DNA of 64,000 nucleotides, taken from Diploscapter coronatus. Taxonomy: Eukaryota; Nematoda; Chromadorea; Rhabditida; Rhabditidae. This document shows positions 38,001 through 57,570 of this stretch, piece by piece. Where the stretch lies: the NCBI GenBank assembly GCA_964036155.1, contig OZ038422.1, positions 51,483,201 to 51,547,200 on the forward strand. The letters run 5' to 3'. The notes beneath the pieces were generated by a model that did no database searches, was not told the origin of the DNA, and worked only from the letters and a program-made list of their open reading frames with translations. Every line of letters begins with the position of its first letter. Position 1 is the first letter of the stretch. The position numbers and the translations under genes were made by a program.

Positions 38001-41000
38001 TTCGACGTATGCTTTATTCTTACGAAGGCGTATTTTGATTGCATTAGCCTTGTTGGAGAAAAAATATTAAATTTCGACGAAAAATTAGCCATTTTGATGA
38101 CAAAGGATAAATTTTAGCAAAAATGTTAAAAAATCCCAACTTTAATGATACAATTTCAATTTTCGTGAAAAAATTGTTCGGTCTTGCTAAGCGCTGCTCT
38201 AATAAAATTGTTCATTTTTGATGATAAAATATTGAAAAATTCGAGTTAAAATCCACGATTCCACATGATATTTTGCAAATCGAACAGTGCGTATGTGTGC
38301 TTTCGGCTTGAAACTTGCTCTCTTTTCCGCGAAGGAAAAGGAAGTGTTTTTCTTATAAAAAAAGCCTCGCGGCTAAGCCCAAAATAACGCGCGGCAGAAC
38401 TTTGCTCTTTTATGCGCGTTTTTCCTAACTATTTCTTCATTTCTTTCATTAAAAGGCCGCGCCTTTTCTCATCGAAAAAGATCGAAATTAATTATGTTTT
38501 TGTAGGCTAAACGCTGGATTTTGGTCGAATTTAATTGGGGATTTTTAAGTTTACGGAAAAAATGAATAGCATAAATTCAAAGTTACAAACTATAGGAGCA
38601 TTTAATTTGACACTTTCGATCGTATTGTTCCTAGCCTACGCATTATTGTCTTACATCATTAATGCTATTCTTTTTATTTTGAACTTCGACACCGGTAGAG
38701 CTTATTGACCATCTTTTAATTTCCAAACGGAGTTTATCAGCTTTAAATTTTCGCTTTCTTTAAATCTCTTAAATTAAGGCTCTATTCCTTTATAGCCTTT
38801 CGAATGCGAAGTCGTCTCTCATAAACGATAGTTTGATAGTAGACTCAAGTGATAAGTGCTGATAATTCCTAGCGTGCGAGAGAGCACAATCACGAAAAAT
38901 CGACTTGTAAAGGGATAGAAAGACGAAAGCTGTGCCCCGTTTTTGCAATTTCTAATAAAACTGCCGCATTTGCAGTCTCCGTATCAAGTGATGGGAAGCT
39001 TACTATTTTCGTTGTCGTTTCTAGAAATACGTTTTCTGACACCAGTATTTCAAAGAACTAAAAATGTTAAATTTGAATATCCATAATCTGCATCAAAAGA
39101 TAAACTTCTGCTATTGAGCAATGTGAGGAATTTAATCCTGCATGCATTTCGCAAGTCGAAAAAGTCAAGTCACGTCCTCTTCAAAAATCGACTGTCCAAA
39201 GGAGCTATCCCAATTTTCGAGGTTTAATTGCGATTTCTGTTAATTACTTTTGGTAATTATGCTCAGAATAATTATCTAATCGACTAATTAGCTCTTTTAG
39301 AGCGTTTTCGACCGAATTTATGCAATTTACAGTGCAATTCGATCAATTCAAGGTTTTTCTTGATTGTTCACGGCTAAAAGTGGAGGAGACAGCGGAATGT
39401 CAGTTTAATTAAGATAATTGATCAGTTATTCCATTATTTGGATGATAATTATCTCATTTAATTGGCGGAAATAGTGATTAAATCGAGAAAATCGATTGAA
39501 AACTGAGCCAAACTATGTGTTGGACAGTCGATTTTAGAGGAGACGTAGCCTGTTGATCTCCCTGGCTTGCAAAACGTACACAGGATTGAGTTTCTCACAT
39601 GGTTCAATATTTTTTTCTCGTTCCAAGAAAAACCTTAGCCCAGACGAAAGTCCTATTTTGTATGAAGCTCTCCAGCCAGACTTGCAAAAAAAAGTCATGT
39701 CGCGCTTATGCAGAGTTTTGCTTGTAAACAATCATATCAAATATCATCATCTCCAAAAGCCTTGTCGAAAATATTAGCAACATTGCAAAATTTAATGCGT
39801 TTTAAAGCAATTTTTGATCTCTTATTTAATAGTGCGATTTCAGTACAATTGAAAATTATCGTCATCCTATTAATTTGCGAAAATATTTATATATTTTCGT
39901 TAATTTGGAGGGAAAATTTCTTGATCAGATTTGAGAGAAAAAGAAGTTCGAGATAGGTTCACTCCTATTTTTAGCAACATAACCTTTGATTTGAGCGAGT
40001 AAAGATGTTCGTCCTTGTGGAATTTTGTGATTTTTGTATTTCCTCTTTTCCAACGCATCATTCATCAAACAAATGAAGAAACTATCAGAAAATTTCATTT
40101 CTTTCTTTCCATTCCTTCACTTCGTTTCTTTTTCTCTGCGCTCTATCCCTTTTCCTTCGTCTTTGTACCTTTCGTCAATATCGAATATCGATTTTCTGAC
40201 TGCGTTCCGATCTTTTCCTCTCATTCATTTTCAATCTAGATCTATAGTCGTTAAACCGTAGGCGGTTAGTTTCGATGGACCTTTGCTATTTACATTTACA
40301 AAAATAGCCACCTAAACTTCGGGTAAACATACTCATTTTCAATTTTATCCTAAAAATCGATTCTTCTTTTTATCGAAGATTGCCCATTTTGGAAATCCAG
40401 CTTATTTTTTCCTGGCTTGCAAACCGTTGTCTACGACTTACTTTTGACATTGATATTTGCACCTATTTTTGGAATTATCAAGAAAATCACCGCTCTGCGT
40501 CTCTGCTATGTCACGTGTGTTAAGATAGAGGATGGATGCAGAGTCAGCAATTTCTAGTTCGAATCGTCGGTGATAAGCTCGGCCCGTTTTCTTGGTATTA
40601 TCAGGCGAATTTACGATTTTTAATCGGGCCAAATTCGAGGTCCGCGATTATTTTTAGACTGGCTGAAGGCCGTTGTGATTAAAAATGAATTAACCTCCTG
40701 CCGGCTTATGGTGTTTTCACAGAATTTACTGCCCGAGTAAGTGTGCCGTAAATTTGTGATAATCATTTTTATCAGCCTGTCTTGTTTTGGGTCGGGATGT
40801 TCGAACGCGCGTTTTGTAACTGCCACAACTTTACACAAATCACTTTTGATCGTGTTTGGAGAAATTCAATTTTGAAATATTGTATCTCAGAAGTGATTTA
40901 AAAATCGATCAATTTTGATATTATGATCGATTTCGAAATTCATCTGCCGAAATTTTGAACCACAATTTAACAGCATGCGTGCTAAATATTGAGTAGACAG

Positions 41001-41986
41001 TGTCAAATTTGCGTGTAATCCATGCAAATCCGTGAAACACGTCGAATTTTGTTTATTGCCATTTTTGGCGACAATTTTCCCTAACCAAATCACACGATTT
41101 GCACTTAACGAAGCGCAAAATACGCATTTTTCGATGGAATTTCGAAATTTTGACAATCTGATGGGGAAATCAGGGTTGTGAAATGGAATATTTATAGATT
41201 TCTCACGAATTTTCACCGTGCAAAATGCAAAATTCTGCCTGAAACTACAACCCTTTTTGATGATAAGAATTATCAATCAATTTAAGACTAGGACTGTAGT
41301 TCGAGAACTTTATCGATTAATTAAGCCGTCGATCAGGTTACTATTTTGAATCATATATATTGTTAAATTAGGTTTCTTATAGCTTTTAAAGTTGATATTC
41401 AGGAATAAACCCTAGAATTGCTATACTTTGCTCTTTAGTATTGCTATTTATTTAAGTCCCATAATTTCAGCAATTTAATTAAATTGCATGATGAGAAAAT
41501 TCATTAGGATTAAGTCGTATTAAATTAAATTTGAACTCGAAACGAGAGATTTTGGTTTCGATTGGTTGGAAATTGAAACATTCCTCTTGTTGAGACCCCG
41601 AATTATTAGTTGATCATTTCACATATTATCATGTAACTGGCAATTTTTAAATTCGGAATTTTTCTTCAAGACCCCCGATCAAAGTAAATCCTAATTTTCG
41701 ATGCCTATGATTAAACTATGCACGAGAAACTCTCATCACATATCATTATGCAGACATCATATAGCGTGTTATTAGTAACACATCCTCATCGTTTGGTTGA
41801 ATCTAAATTAACACGTCTTGCTTCAAACTTTCCTATGTTACGTTTCACGATATATCATTCGTAAAATTTCGAATTGAATCAACTTGATCTTCGAATTCTT
41901 TGTCTAATATTTTAAATCTTCCACGTCATTTTCATATCTAGTTTCATCAGTTTATGCAGTTAATCCTTCGTCTCTTCCGAAATGTA
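35092..41986. other. spacer between chw-1 and egl-9
   Basis: Contains the chw-1 3' UTR, a purine-rich block at 36900-37450 with several GAAATAG(C/T)G motifs, a GC-rich patch at 38360-38470, a MITE at 39172-39546 and a CTGCGTCTCT promoter-type motif at 40495-40504. Minus-strand open frames at 37062-37457, 37460-37759 and 40887-41276 lack splice partners and recognisable domains. No gene is supported. Confidence 0.4.
39172..39546. repeat. 375-bp MITE with 27-nt inverted termini
   Basis: Left terminus ACGTCCTCTTC, then AAAAATCGACTGTCC. The right terminus is the inverse of ACGTCTCCTC, then TAAAATCGACTGTCC. The internal sequence is AT-rich with short palindromes around AATTA and has no coding capacity. 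Confidence 0.7.
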
Positions 41987-43664
41987 TTAAGAGTGGATGT
42001 CAGGAAAAATCAAAGTCATAAGGAAGGGGTGCGGAACAGGGGTCCTTCGATTTGGCTGATTTTCACATATATTGTTCAGTTTTTCGCGCTGATTCTCAGG
42101 GTGCTATTCGTTTTTCATAAAAAAAATGATCGTATGAAGGATTACGGTAGCTTAAAGTTGTGACAGATCCGACCTCGAGAAAAAATTCATAACTTTCTTA
42201 TTTCTGAACCAAATCAAATGGGGTTTTCAGCATTGGATAGCCCATGAAAAACTACAAATAATGTAACTACGATGAGTCTCGGCAATCGTTAATTTGGCGG
42301 AAAAATTAGAATATTCAAAAATGTGACTTTAACATACCCCTAGTTTTCGATTTTTTTCGATCAAAAGGAAGTTCGATCGCCGACCAAATATTAGCCCACG
42401 AGAAAGAGGATTCAATTCTGCACAAGATATGATCAATTTTGTTAAAAATTAGGGTGACCGAAACCACGAAAAATGCATCCGAACGCATAAAACCAGGGTG
42501 ATTATTGCATTCTATCAACTTTGACCCCCCACAACTTTCTTATTTCTGAACCAAATTTTACGATTATTTTTTTATTTCGTCGATCTTGTCGAGGAGAATA
42601 TGACAAAAATAAAAAGAAAAATTTTCAAAATTCATTTTGGTGGGAATAAATTACCCAAAGTTACCCTATATACTCGTACTACGTTTACGCGTAAATGACG
42701 TTGGAAAAATTCGTCCTTCCAGTATGTTGCGTAGAGCGACATGGTGAACAACTTTCGTTCCAGGATTGACTTCGGATTCACATTCGTATGAGCTCCAGAA
42801 TTTTTTGAAGTGCGACAGTCAAATTCAACATAATGCCTTTATAATACAAATTTTCAAAAAATCATATCTCCCTGTGTGTGCATGTTCTAGAATAAGTTCT
42901 GAAACAAAAGTTGATCAACTTGAAGAGCTCTACAAGATTTAATGGAAAACTCCGAGGTTAACTCACATTACACTTGTAGATGCAGTGCGAGTATATAGAG
43001 TAACTTAGGGGAATTTTTTCCCGCTAAAATTAATTTTGAAAAATTATCTTTATATTTTTACTTTATTCTCCTACTCAGTATCTACAAAATAAAAAAATAA
43101 TCATGCAATTTGGTCGAGAAATAAGGAAGTTATAAAGGGTCAAAGTTGACACTATGGAATAATCACCCTGGTTTTACGCGTTCGGACGCATTTTTCGTTG
43201 CTTGGACCATTCGCTTTTTTGAAAATTTTTGCATATTCAGATGTAGAATTGAATTCTCTACAAAATAAGCCCATTTCCAGCTTGGGTATCGGACTCTAAT
43301 CTGGGTAAAAAATCGAAAAACTGCAGTCGGTCAAGGTCACATTTTCGGAAATTAATTTTTTGGCGGGAAATTGTTGATCGTAGCAGGTGGTCGTAGTTAC
43401 ATTATTTGTAGAGTTTTTCATGGGCTATCCAATGCTGAAAACCCCATTTGATTTGGTTCAGAAATAAGAAAGTTATGAATTTTTTCCCGAGGTCAGGTCT
43501 GTCAAAACTTCAAGCTACCGTAATCCTGCATACCATAATTTTTACGAAAAACGAATAGCACCGCGAGAATCAGCGTGAAAAACTGAACAATATATGTGAA
43601 AATCAGCTAAATCGGCGGACCCCTGTTCCGCACCACTTTGAATAATTCTGACATTCACTCTTAA
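41987..43664. mobile_element. 1.67-kb foldback element flanked by TTAA, piggyBac-type ends
   Basis: Two arms of about 700 bp in inverted orientation (about 41991-42690 and 42960-43660) with a spacer of about 270 bp. The left end GAGTGGATGTCAG mirrors the right end CTGACATTCACTC, and TTAA stands on both outer sides (41987-41990, 43661-43664). Shared arm landmarks include GGTGCGGAACAGGGGTCC, ATATATTGTTCAGTTTTT and ATGGGGTTTTCAGCATTGG with their inverses. A sub-motif, AACTTTCTTATTTCTGAACC, recurs within each arm. Arms differ at scattered positions, so the insertion is not recent. There is no transposase frame. It ends 36 nt before the egl-9 ATG. Confidence 0.85.
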
Positions 43665-43699
43665 ATTCAGAAATATAATTTTATTTTTTTCCAGAAATT

Positions 43700-51058
<7,359 letters not shown>

Positions 51059-52549
51059 TGCAAATGATACGGTATTTTACTCGGAATTGTAACGATTTGA
51101 TGGAATAATGCGAGAGGATAGCAACTTAGAAAATTCGTTGCAGTAGTTGCGTCGTTGCTTAAAAATAATGTGGGAAAGAAACTTTTTCTACCAAACCCTA
51201 ACCAGGGTTCTAAACGGACAGAAAATTGTCGGCTCGGTCCGCGACACTTTTTAAAATTTTAACTCGGGCTGGTGGAACCCCGATCCTACTCTATTTCGCA
51301 TACAACTATGCTATGGTGCAACTACTTTTCCAAATTGCCCGATAAGATAGTAAGCAATATACTGAACCGCATTATTCCTTCTGCTTATTAATTGTGCAGT
51401 AATCCTTGTATCTAGTTTCAAAAGATGGATACTTTTGCACACACTTTGACGATTGAATAATAAGCTATCTATGATTCAGAAAATTTCATATTTGTTAACA
51501 AGGAGAATATTGATGATCTTATCATTGTTTCTTTTGATGGGATATCATTCATTCAAATTTTTTCTTGTAGCATGTATGAATCTTCAAAATTCATCGAGAA
51601 ATCAACTATTTTTAATGTAATTTATCATTTATCTTATCCCGATTCAATATTAAAAGATTTAGATTCTACACACACACACATTTAGTCTCGTTGTCATATT
51701 TTGCAGGGGTTCTCGTTTCTTTGTGAATGGTTTAGGTCTAGCAATCGTCAATATTTCCGTACTCTTCTAAATTATGACTTTTCTTAATCTCGATGATGAT
51801 TTTTATTAAAAAAAACTAAACATTGGATACTAACTGCGATAATTCATCTTCAAAATTTCAATACAATCTACGGGTTTATGTTTGATCTTCTTGTGAACAT
51901 TCTTTGGATTTTGCAGCTATGAAATGAAGATTTTATAAGAAACGACTTTATTATTCCAAATGTTTTTTCGAAGGAAAAATCGATAAACAATACCATAAGT
52001 TCATCATAATAATCTCTAATAGAAATCTTTTACTTTTAATTATTCCCATTAGAGTTGGAATTATGAAAAACAGTGAATTTTGGAGATATTAAAATCAAGC
52101 TATCGGACCATAAAAATTTCAATTTATAGACCCGATACTTGACTAAAAGATTAAACAAGTTTATAAAAACGAGTGTTGTCAATGATCAGTAACTTGAGAT
52201 GAAATAAGTTGTACATAAATTCGAATATACAAAATGTGTATTGCGTATTTGCAAATAGTTGTCTACCTCATTCTCCGAATGTGATATAGTAGCATAAAGT
52301 CTGCTGCAAACTACACGTTAATTACGGCTGCATCACAAGTCCGTGCTATTTATTCCGTCTCAATTAATCGATCATTGACAATGAAACGGTTCATAATTTC
52401 AAAGGACATAATGGAAATTTAATAGCTCACCTTTCAGGAAAAAATAAATACAACACACTTTTAAATAATCGAATAGTTGGAATTGAAACATGTTTGAGGA
52501 AGAATATTTTAGCAGATTAAAAAAGTTTAATTTTTCTAGATTTTCGGGA
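51059..52549. other. convergent 3' region of egl-9 and the SAM-domain gene
   Basis: Should hold both 3' UTRs. A (CA)n run of about 12 nt lies near 51669. Otherwise AT-rich and featureless. Confidence 0.45.
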
Positions 52550-55500
52550 TCAAGCCAAACTTAGCCTGTTGAACACACTCGGGGCGGCTTCGGTCGTGTA
52601 CGTAATGCGCTGCTGAAAGTTTAATTCCTTTAAATTTTAAATAAGTTTTAAATCATTGTAGATCAAAAGTAGTAGAACATTTTCGGATAAACGTGCCAAT
52701 AGACCTCCTCCAAAATGTAGAACAGTGGTAATTATCAGGAAAAAGTAATTTTAAAATACTCCAAGTAACAAAACATCAGCATATATCATAAAATGTATTA
52801 TTTACATCAGAAACTCAAGACTATTCCCTACCTGAGCCGGTTTAGCTCTACCCAATCGTCCTCCCAAATTCCCTCCGCCCTGAATTCGTCTCTGCGCCTT
52901 GCCGCCTCCGTTTCTCTTGCGGAACCCACGGAAATCGTCCATTTCGACGATCGTCTGGAGATTTAAAAGTGTAAGTTTCAGAAAACTTCACTCCAAGTGG
53001 CTATTCTCATTGGTATTTCTTATCTTGTTCTCTAGCTATACAGATGCAATTGAAAGGAGCATAAACTAAACCTCTTCCTCCCCGTCATCAATAACATTTC
53101 CGTATTCATCGACGTAGGTGACCTGGGCCTGCTCTTCGAGTTCATCCTCGATCAAAGCTCCCTCCATCATTTCGTCGTCATCTTTCATCGCCGAATAGAC
53201 ATGAAATTTCTTTTCTTATTTCTAAGATAATGTTTCTTTCGTTTCTTGAATCATTTTTGATCACTAATATCAAGTTAATTTTTATTTAAATGCGTGATAC
53301 TGTACAAAGTTGAATATCTTTCTATAAGGGAGCGTTCAGACTTGTTCGTGCTAGAACGAAAAGTCTGAGCGCGTCCTAAAATATCGTACAAGTTTTTAAA
53401 GATGTGAAATACTGATACAAATCAAAATGAGGAATCCTACCATCGAATTGCCTGTGATCCTTTGCTTCATGGGTTTGAGTCGATGCGAGGACGGATTGAC
53501 GGTGACGCGAGAGATCGAGGATTTGGCAGAGGTTTGAAGGCGGCCCTGAAAATAAATCAATATTTTTCTCAGATCAAATTCACAGAAGATCATTTTCATC
53601 ATTTTAAAAATGTCCCACAAGGTTTCTTAAAGCAAACATAAAAAAAGTATGGGGGAAAATCAAGTCCAATTTGCAAAAACCCGAACAAATCATTAATTAA
53701 TAAATTTTTTCGTAAAGGTTTTTGAAACAAAATTAAAAAAAAAAGTTTAAATGAAATTTTACCGAAGTAGTGATCCTTTGCCTCGCAGGCACTCCGACCA
53801 TCACTCTATCATCGTGCTCAGAATGAGTCGTAAGAGCGCGACTCAGCATGTTGGTGCCTCCGAAATTACTGAAGATGAAATTTGTGAGATTTCAGAAAGA
53901 TAAAAAAAGACGAAATGCGCGAAATATTTTCATAAGGCTTCTTTTGATATAATGAAAATGCAGCATATTCGTTCAATAATTCCGTTTTTAGGAAAAATGA
54001 AAACGTTTCAAACTCATGACATTCAGATGAAGAAATTTTTAGATAATAGTTGAGTGAAAAGCTTGTTTTCTAAGGGATAAATTGTTACCCCTGCTTGCTG
54101 ATTCTGCCCCCAACGACACGAATTCTGCCTCTCCCGTCGTCCGAATGGAGACCACGCACGCCCAGACGAGAAATAGCCGCGCGGTCCGAGGACGAAGTAA
54201 CCTCCACCAGATCTCAAAATATTTTTACTATTTTCTCCAAACGCAGGAAAAAAGTTATAGCAATTATTGCAGAATTTATGCCTCGTTATTCTTAAGCCTA
54301 CACTCGAGTTTTTGTTGTTTATTTGTGTTGTAACCTTTTTTTTTATATATAATTGAACGTCAACACGCGAAAGAAGCAATTCAAAATTTAGCTGCTTTAT
54401 CCAATAAATTCCCTGAGGCATACACTAAATCTAGGTTTTTCGAAAACAAATTACTATTTGAGCTTGAAAAGCTAAATTAGAATAAAAATACCACGATCCC
54501 TGCGCATTTTAATGACTGCGGAGCTCCTCTTGTCTACTGGGGAGACGTCTCGACCACCCTGTAATCAAGTGGAATAAAATTTCAGTCACCTTTATTCGGA
54601 GTAAAATTTAACCATAGACTCAAAATGTTAATGAGTTCGTCTATTTTAATCAGAAATTAATTTACAGAATGGATAAAAGATATTATTAGAATACCTGGCG
54701 AACACCCGTCCCGCGCACAGGCAGACCATTTGCCACCAGGATTTGGCGCTGAAAAACATGAATAGGTCTACAAATTTTAGAAATCGTTTTATAAACATTC
54801 ATTTTCGTTGCATGTGTTCAGACCTAGAGAAGACTAAAGTCAGAATGATCGTGCGACCTATCCCCCGTATATTTTTTGAGTCTGAACCAAATGCTCCCTA
54901 AATCTGCATGTGTTATACCTTCAAAGAAAATCAAAATTTAAATATACTTTTCAGAAGTTCCCATAACTAAGTCATCTGCTCTTTTATTGGCATTCAGGCT
55001 AATCGAAGAGAAATAAAAATTTCTATGAAATATAAACATCTGTGATAATTTTTTCTGAAAAAAAATAAAATCAGCAACCTTCTGAAGTATTTTCTGGGAC
55101 CTTTCCGTTGTACCGTCGGGAAGTTTTACGTGGTAGATCTCGTGCGCGTCTGGTGCAGTTCTGCCTCTGTGCGAATTCGAAGTGCTTACTAAAATGCAAA
55201 TTTAATTTAATTTTTAAGCACTACAGTGTGTATTTTCCCATTATTTGTTTTCGAAGAAAGAAAAAAGCTATTTTTATTACCTGAAGAATCCGGACCCGCG
55301 ATTCTGACCCTGATCCGACTCTCCCCCTCTTTCAACTGCAATTCCTTGTGATGCGCTTTGGCCGCTTTCAGGATGGCCAGCTGAAAAAAACTAAATTAAT
55401 TTTTGTTTGAAAACAAAGAAAATAAATTTTATCTCGGAAAAAGGATAAATGGATAAAATAATAAAATGAGAAAACAGAAAATAAATACCTGGTCCCCAAT

Positions 55501-55764
55501 CGTGGTCACTCCCAAATCCGTCAGAATCGACTTGTCGATGTCAGGCAGCATGTCAGCCGTGATTCTGAATTTCTATTTCGGAAAACAGAAGAAATAATCT
55601 GTCTAGTTTCTTGAAAACAGACAATTCAGTTCTTTCGGAAAATTTAATGATATTTCCAAAATTTTAAAATTTTACCGATTCTTCTCGAACTCCAGAGAAT
55701 AGCGCTCGGCGACACCCTTCGGAATGCCCGCTTTCAAGAAAAATCGCCTCCAATCTACTGTCAT
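52550..55764 (-). CDS. C19orf47-like SAM-domain protein (384 aa)
   Basis: Twelve exons on the minus strand: 55676-55764, 55489-55564, 55281-55380, 55079-55188, 54695-54748, 54492-54558, 54089-54212, 53763-53868, 53441-53545, 53072-53209, 52832-52954, 52550-52612. Residues 1-75 form a SAM-like domain: WRRFFLKAGIPKGVAERYSL, then DLGVTTIGDQLAILKAAKAHH. At 105-125, EIYHVKLPDGTTERSQKIL matches the YVINMPKGTTPRTRKILEQ-type block of the human C19orf47 family. The rest is low-complexity, basic and Ser/Gly-rich, with an acidic patch (KDDDEMMEG, DELEEQAQ) and an Arg/Gly-rich segment near the end; the last residues are SVFNRLSLA. A nuclear or RNA-linked role is suggested only by composition. The acceptors of exon 7 (TTTTGAG) and exon 10 (GAAAAG) are non-consensus; all phases still close. 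It converges with egl-9. Confidence 0.85.
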
Positions 55765-56787
55765 TTTCCTAAAGAATAAACATTTTGAAGAAAAACCGAA
55801 ATTTGCCAAAAATCAAAACAAAACTCGAATCGACGCATGAAGCAGTGTTATTCGATTTATGCAAAGTTGCCGCGCGGTTTTCGGGTGTTTGAAAAACGAG
55901 TGTCACTTTTCGAGGTTTTCTTCACTTTTTTATTTCCCTTCTTGGATTGGGAATTTTGTTAATTTTTACACAATATACCCTAGTGATTCAACATTATCAA
56001 TGATTCTTTAGAATATCTATTTTTCTGAGACTTAACTTTTTCAAATGCTCTAGAAAATCGTATAAATTTTGAGTATTCGTTCTTTAGTCTGAACTTATTA
56101 CCAAAAGCAACATTTCTTCATAGCCACTATTTTCTGAAACCTATTTTTCATTCATGATCAGAAAAATCATCGATATTCGGGTGTTTTTCCTCTCTGCATC
56201 TTATCAGTCTCTTCTCTGATAATCCCATTATCATATCATCTGCGCGTAGGCATCATAAGCTTTCAGCCAACATGCGTGAAAGCCTAGCATGTCTTTCTAT
56301 AAATCATTTTTTCTCTAAATCTCAATATTTCTCCTCATTTCTTTCTTCCGGTTCTGTAATTTCTTCTTTCCAAAAACCTTTCTGCAACGTTATGTTTCCA
56401 GTCGTTTTTTTAATTATTTTTTAGACCCCTAGGAAGATTCTAGTCTCTAACTCTTACTTGCCATTTTCTGCAAATCTCATCGAAATTAGCTTACTTTCAA
56501 ACCTCGCCACCTTTCACTTTTCAAAATCCTTACTTACTTTCGATATTTCACTCATTTTACCAAAAAATCCGAATGGAACAACGAAATGTTGGTAAAATTT
56601 CGAAAGAGATTCTCAATATTTTCCTATTCAATTTCTACTTCAAATTGACTGCTTGTAGAAGTGGTCAGGTGACGAGGTATAAAATTCTTGAAATTTCCCG
56701 TTCGAGATTCCCTTTCATTTTCGATCTCTACAAATTTTCTCGAATTACCGATATTTTCTAAAACTCAAAAAATTAAAATTTTTCAGA
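55765..56787. other. divergent promoter region
   Basis: Lies between the SAM-domain gene (minus) and the small gene (plus). It contains TTATCAGT and CTGATAA GATA-type sites at about 56208-56223. A plus-strand open frame at 56573-56761 has no support as coding. Confidence 0.4.
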
Positions 56788-57570
56788 ATGTCGAGTTCGC
56801 TGAATTCTTTGCTCCTGACATCGCTACCCCTGTGCAACAGTCGGCATCATTCGCCACGATCCTCAGCCAGCCAGCAATCCTCTGAACTGTATGCCGTTCT
56901 GGACTTACCAAAACCTCCTCCTACTGGGGTAGGTTTCAGGAAAATTATTGTTTAAAATATTTTACGAACTTTTACTGTCGTACTCCCAGTTTGCTAATAC
57001 TATTCGATGTAAATTTTGAAAAGTTCGCAAGTCAGTAGGGACTGCAAACTTCACCCCTTTGCATTTTCGCTTTCGTTCAAAAAGTGATTATTTGAAACTA
57101 AAAATTGGGAAACAAACACCCTTCAAAATGGAGGGTCATGAAAAGTCATCTGATTCGATGGACCATTCATAGAAATGGAATTTGACCAACAAATTATATC
57201 GGAAAGTGTGCGTACACTCAAGATAATTACCAGTGTAGAAGTCAAAATTTTGTTCATTTAGCTTATTGATTTCGACTAACTCTGATCAAAGATTATCTTT
57301 ATTTTATTTTATTTTTCTTCACGAACGTCTTAGTTACAGCGAACTTGATTATTTGGAGTGGAAAGTTACCAAAATTACGAATTTTGCAAAAACCATTTGC
57401 GGTCTCTACAAATCAGCTCATTAATTAAATATTTAACCATGCAATTCTCAAATTTTGAAACATTTTTAATCCAAAATTATATTTCGTTTCAGTGGATCTT
57501 CGGTGATGGAACGGTAAGCGGCTCTCCTAAACGGTTCTTTCCTTCCTACCTCAAAAACTCCATCAAGTAG
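56788..57570 (+). CDS. small orphan protein (72 aa)
   Basis: Two exons, 56788-56928 and 57493-57570, joined in phase 0. The ATG lies one base after AATTTTTCAG, a strong trans-splice acceptor. The N-terminus is Ser/Leu-rich (MSSSLNSLLLTSLPLC) but is too polar and short for a clear signal peptide. The middle is Ser/Gln-rich (SPRSSASQQSSELYAV), followed by a Pro-rich turn and a C-terminal block, GWIFGDGTVSGSPKRFFPSY, that looks conserved in character (aromatic, Gly and basic). I do not recognise the family. It may be the first and last exons of a gene with a further exon in the 564-nt intron, but none is required. Confidence 0.5.

Noticed and set aside
40554..40566. TTCGAAT resembling a tRNA T-loop
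   Set aside because: Flanking bases do not form a T stem and no acceptor or anticodon arm is present.
40887..41276. 129-codon open frame on the minus strand upstream of egl-9
   Set aside because: No recognisable domain, codon use like random AT-rich DNA, no splice context.
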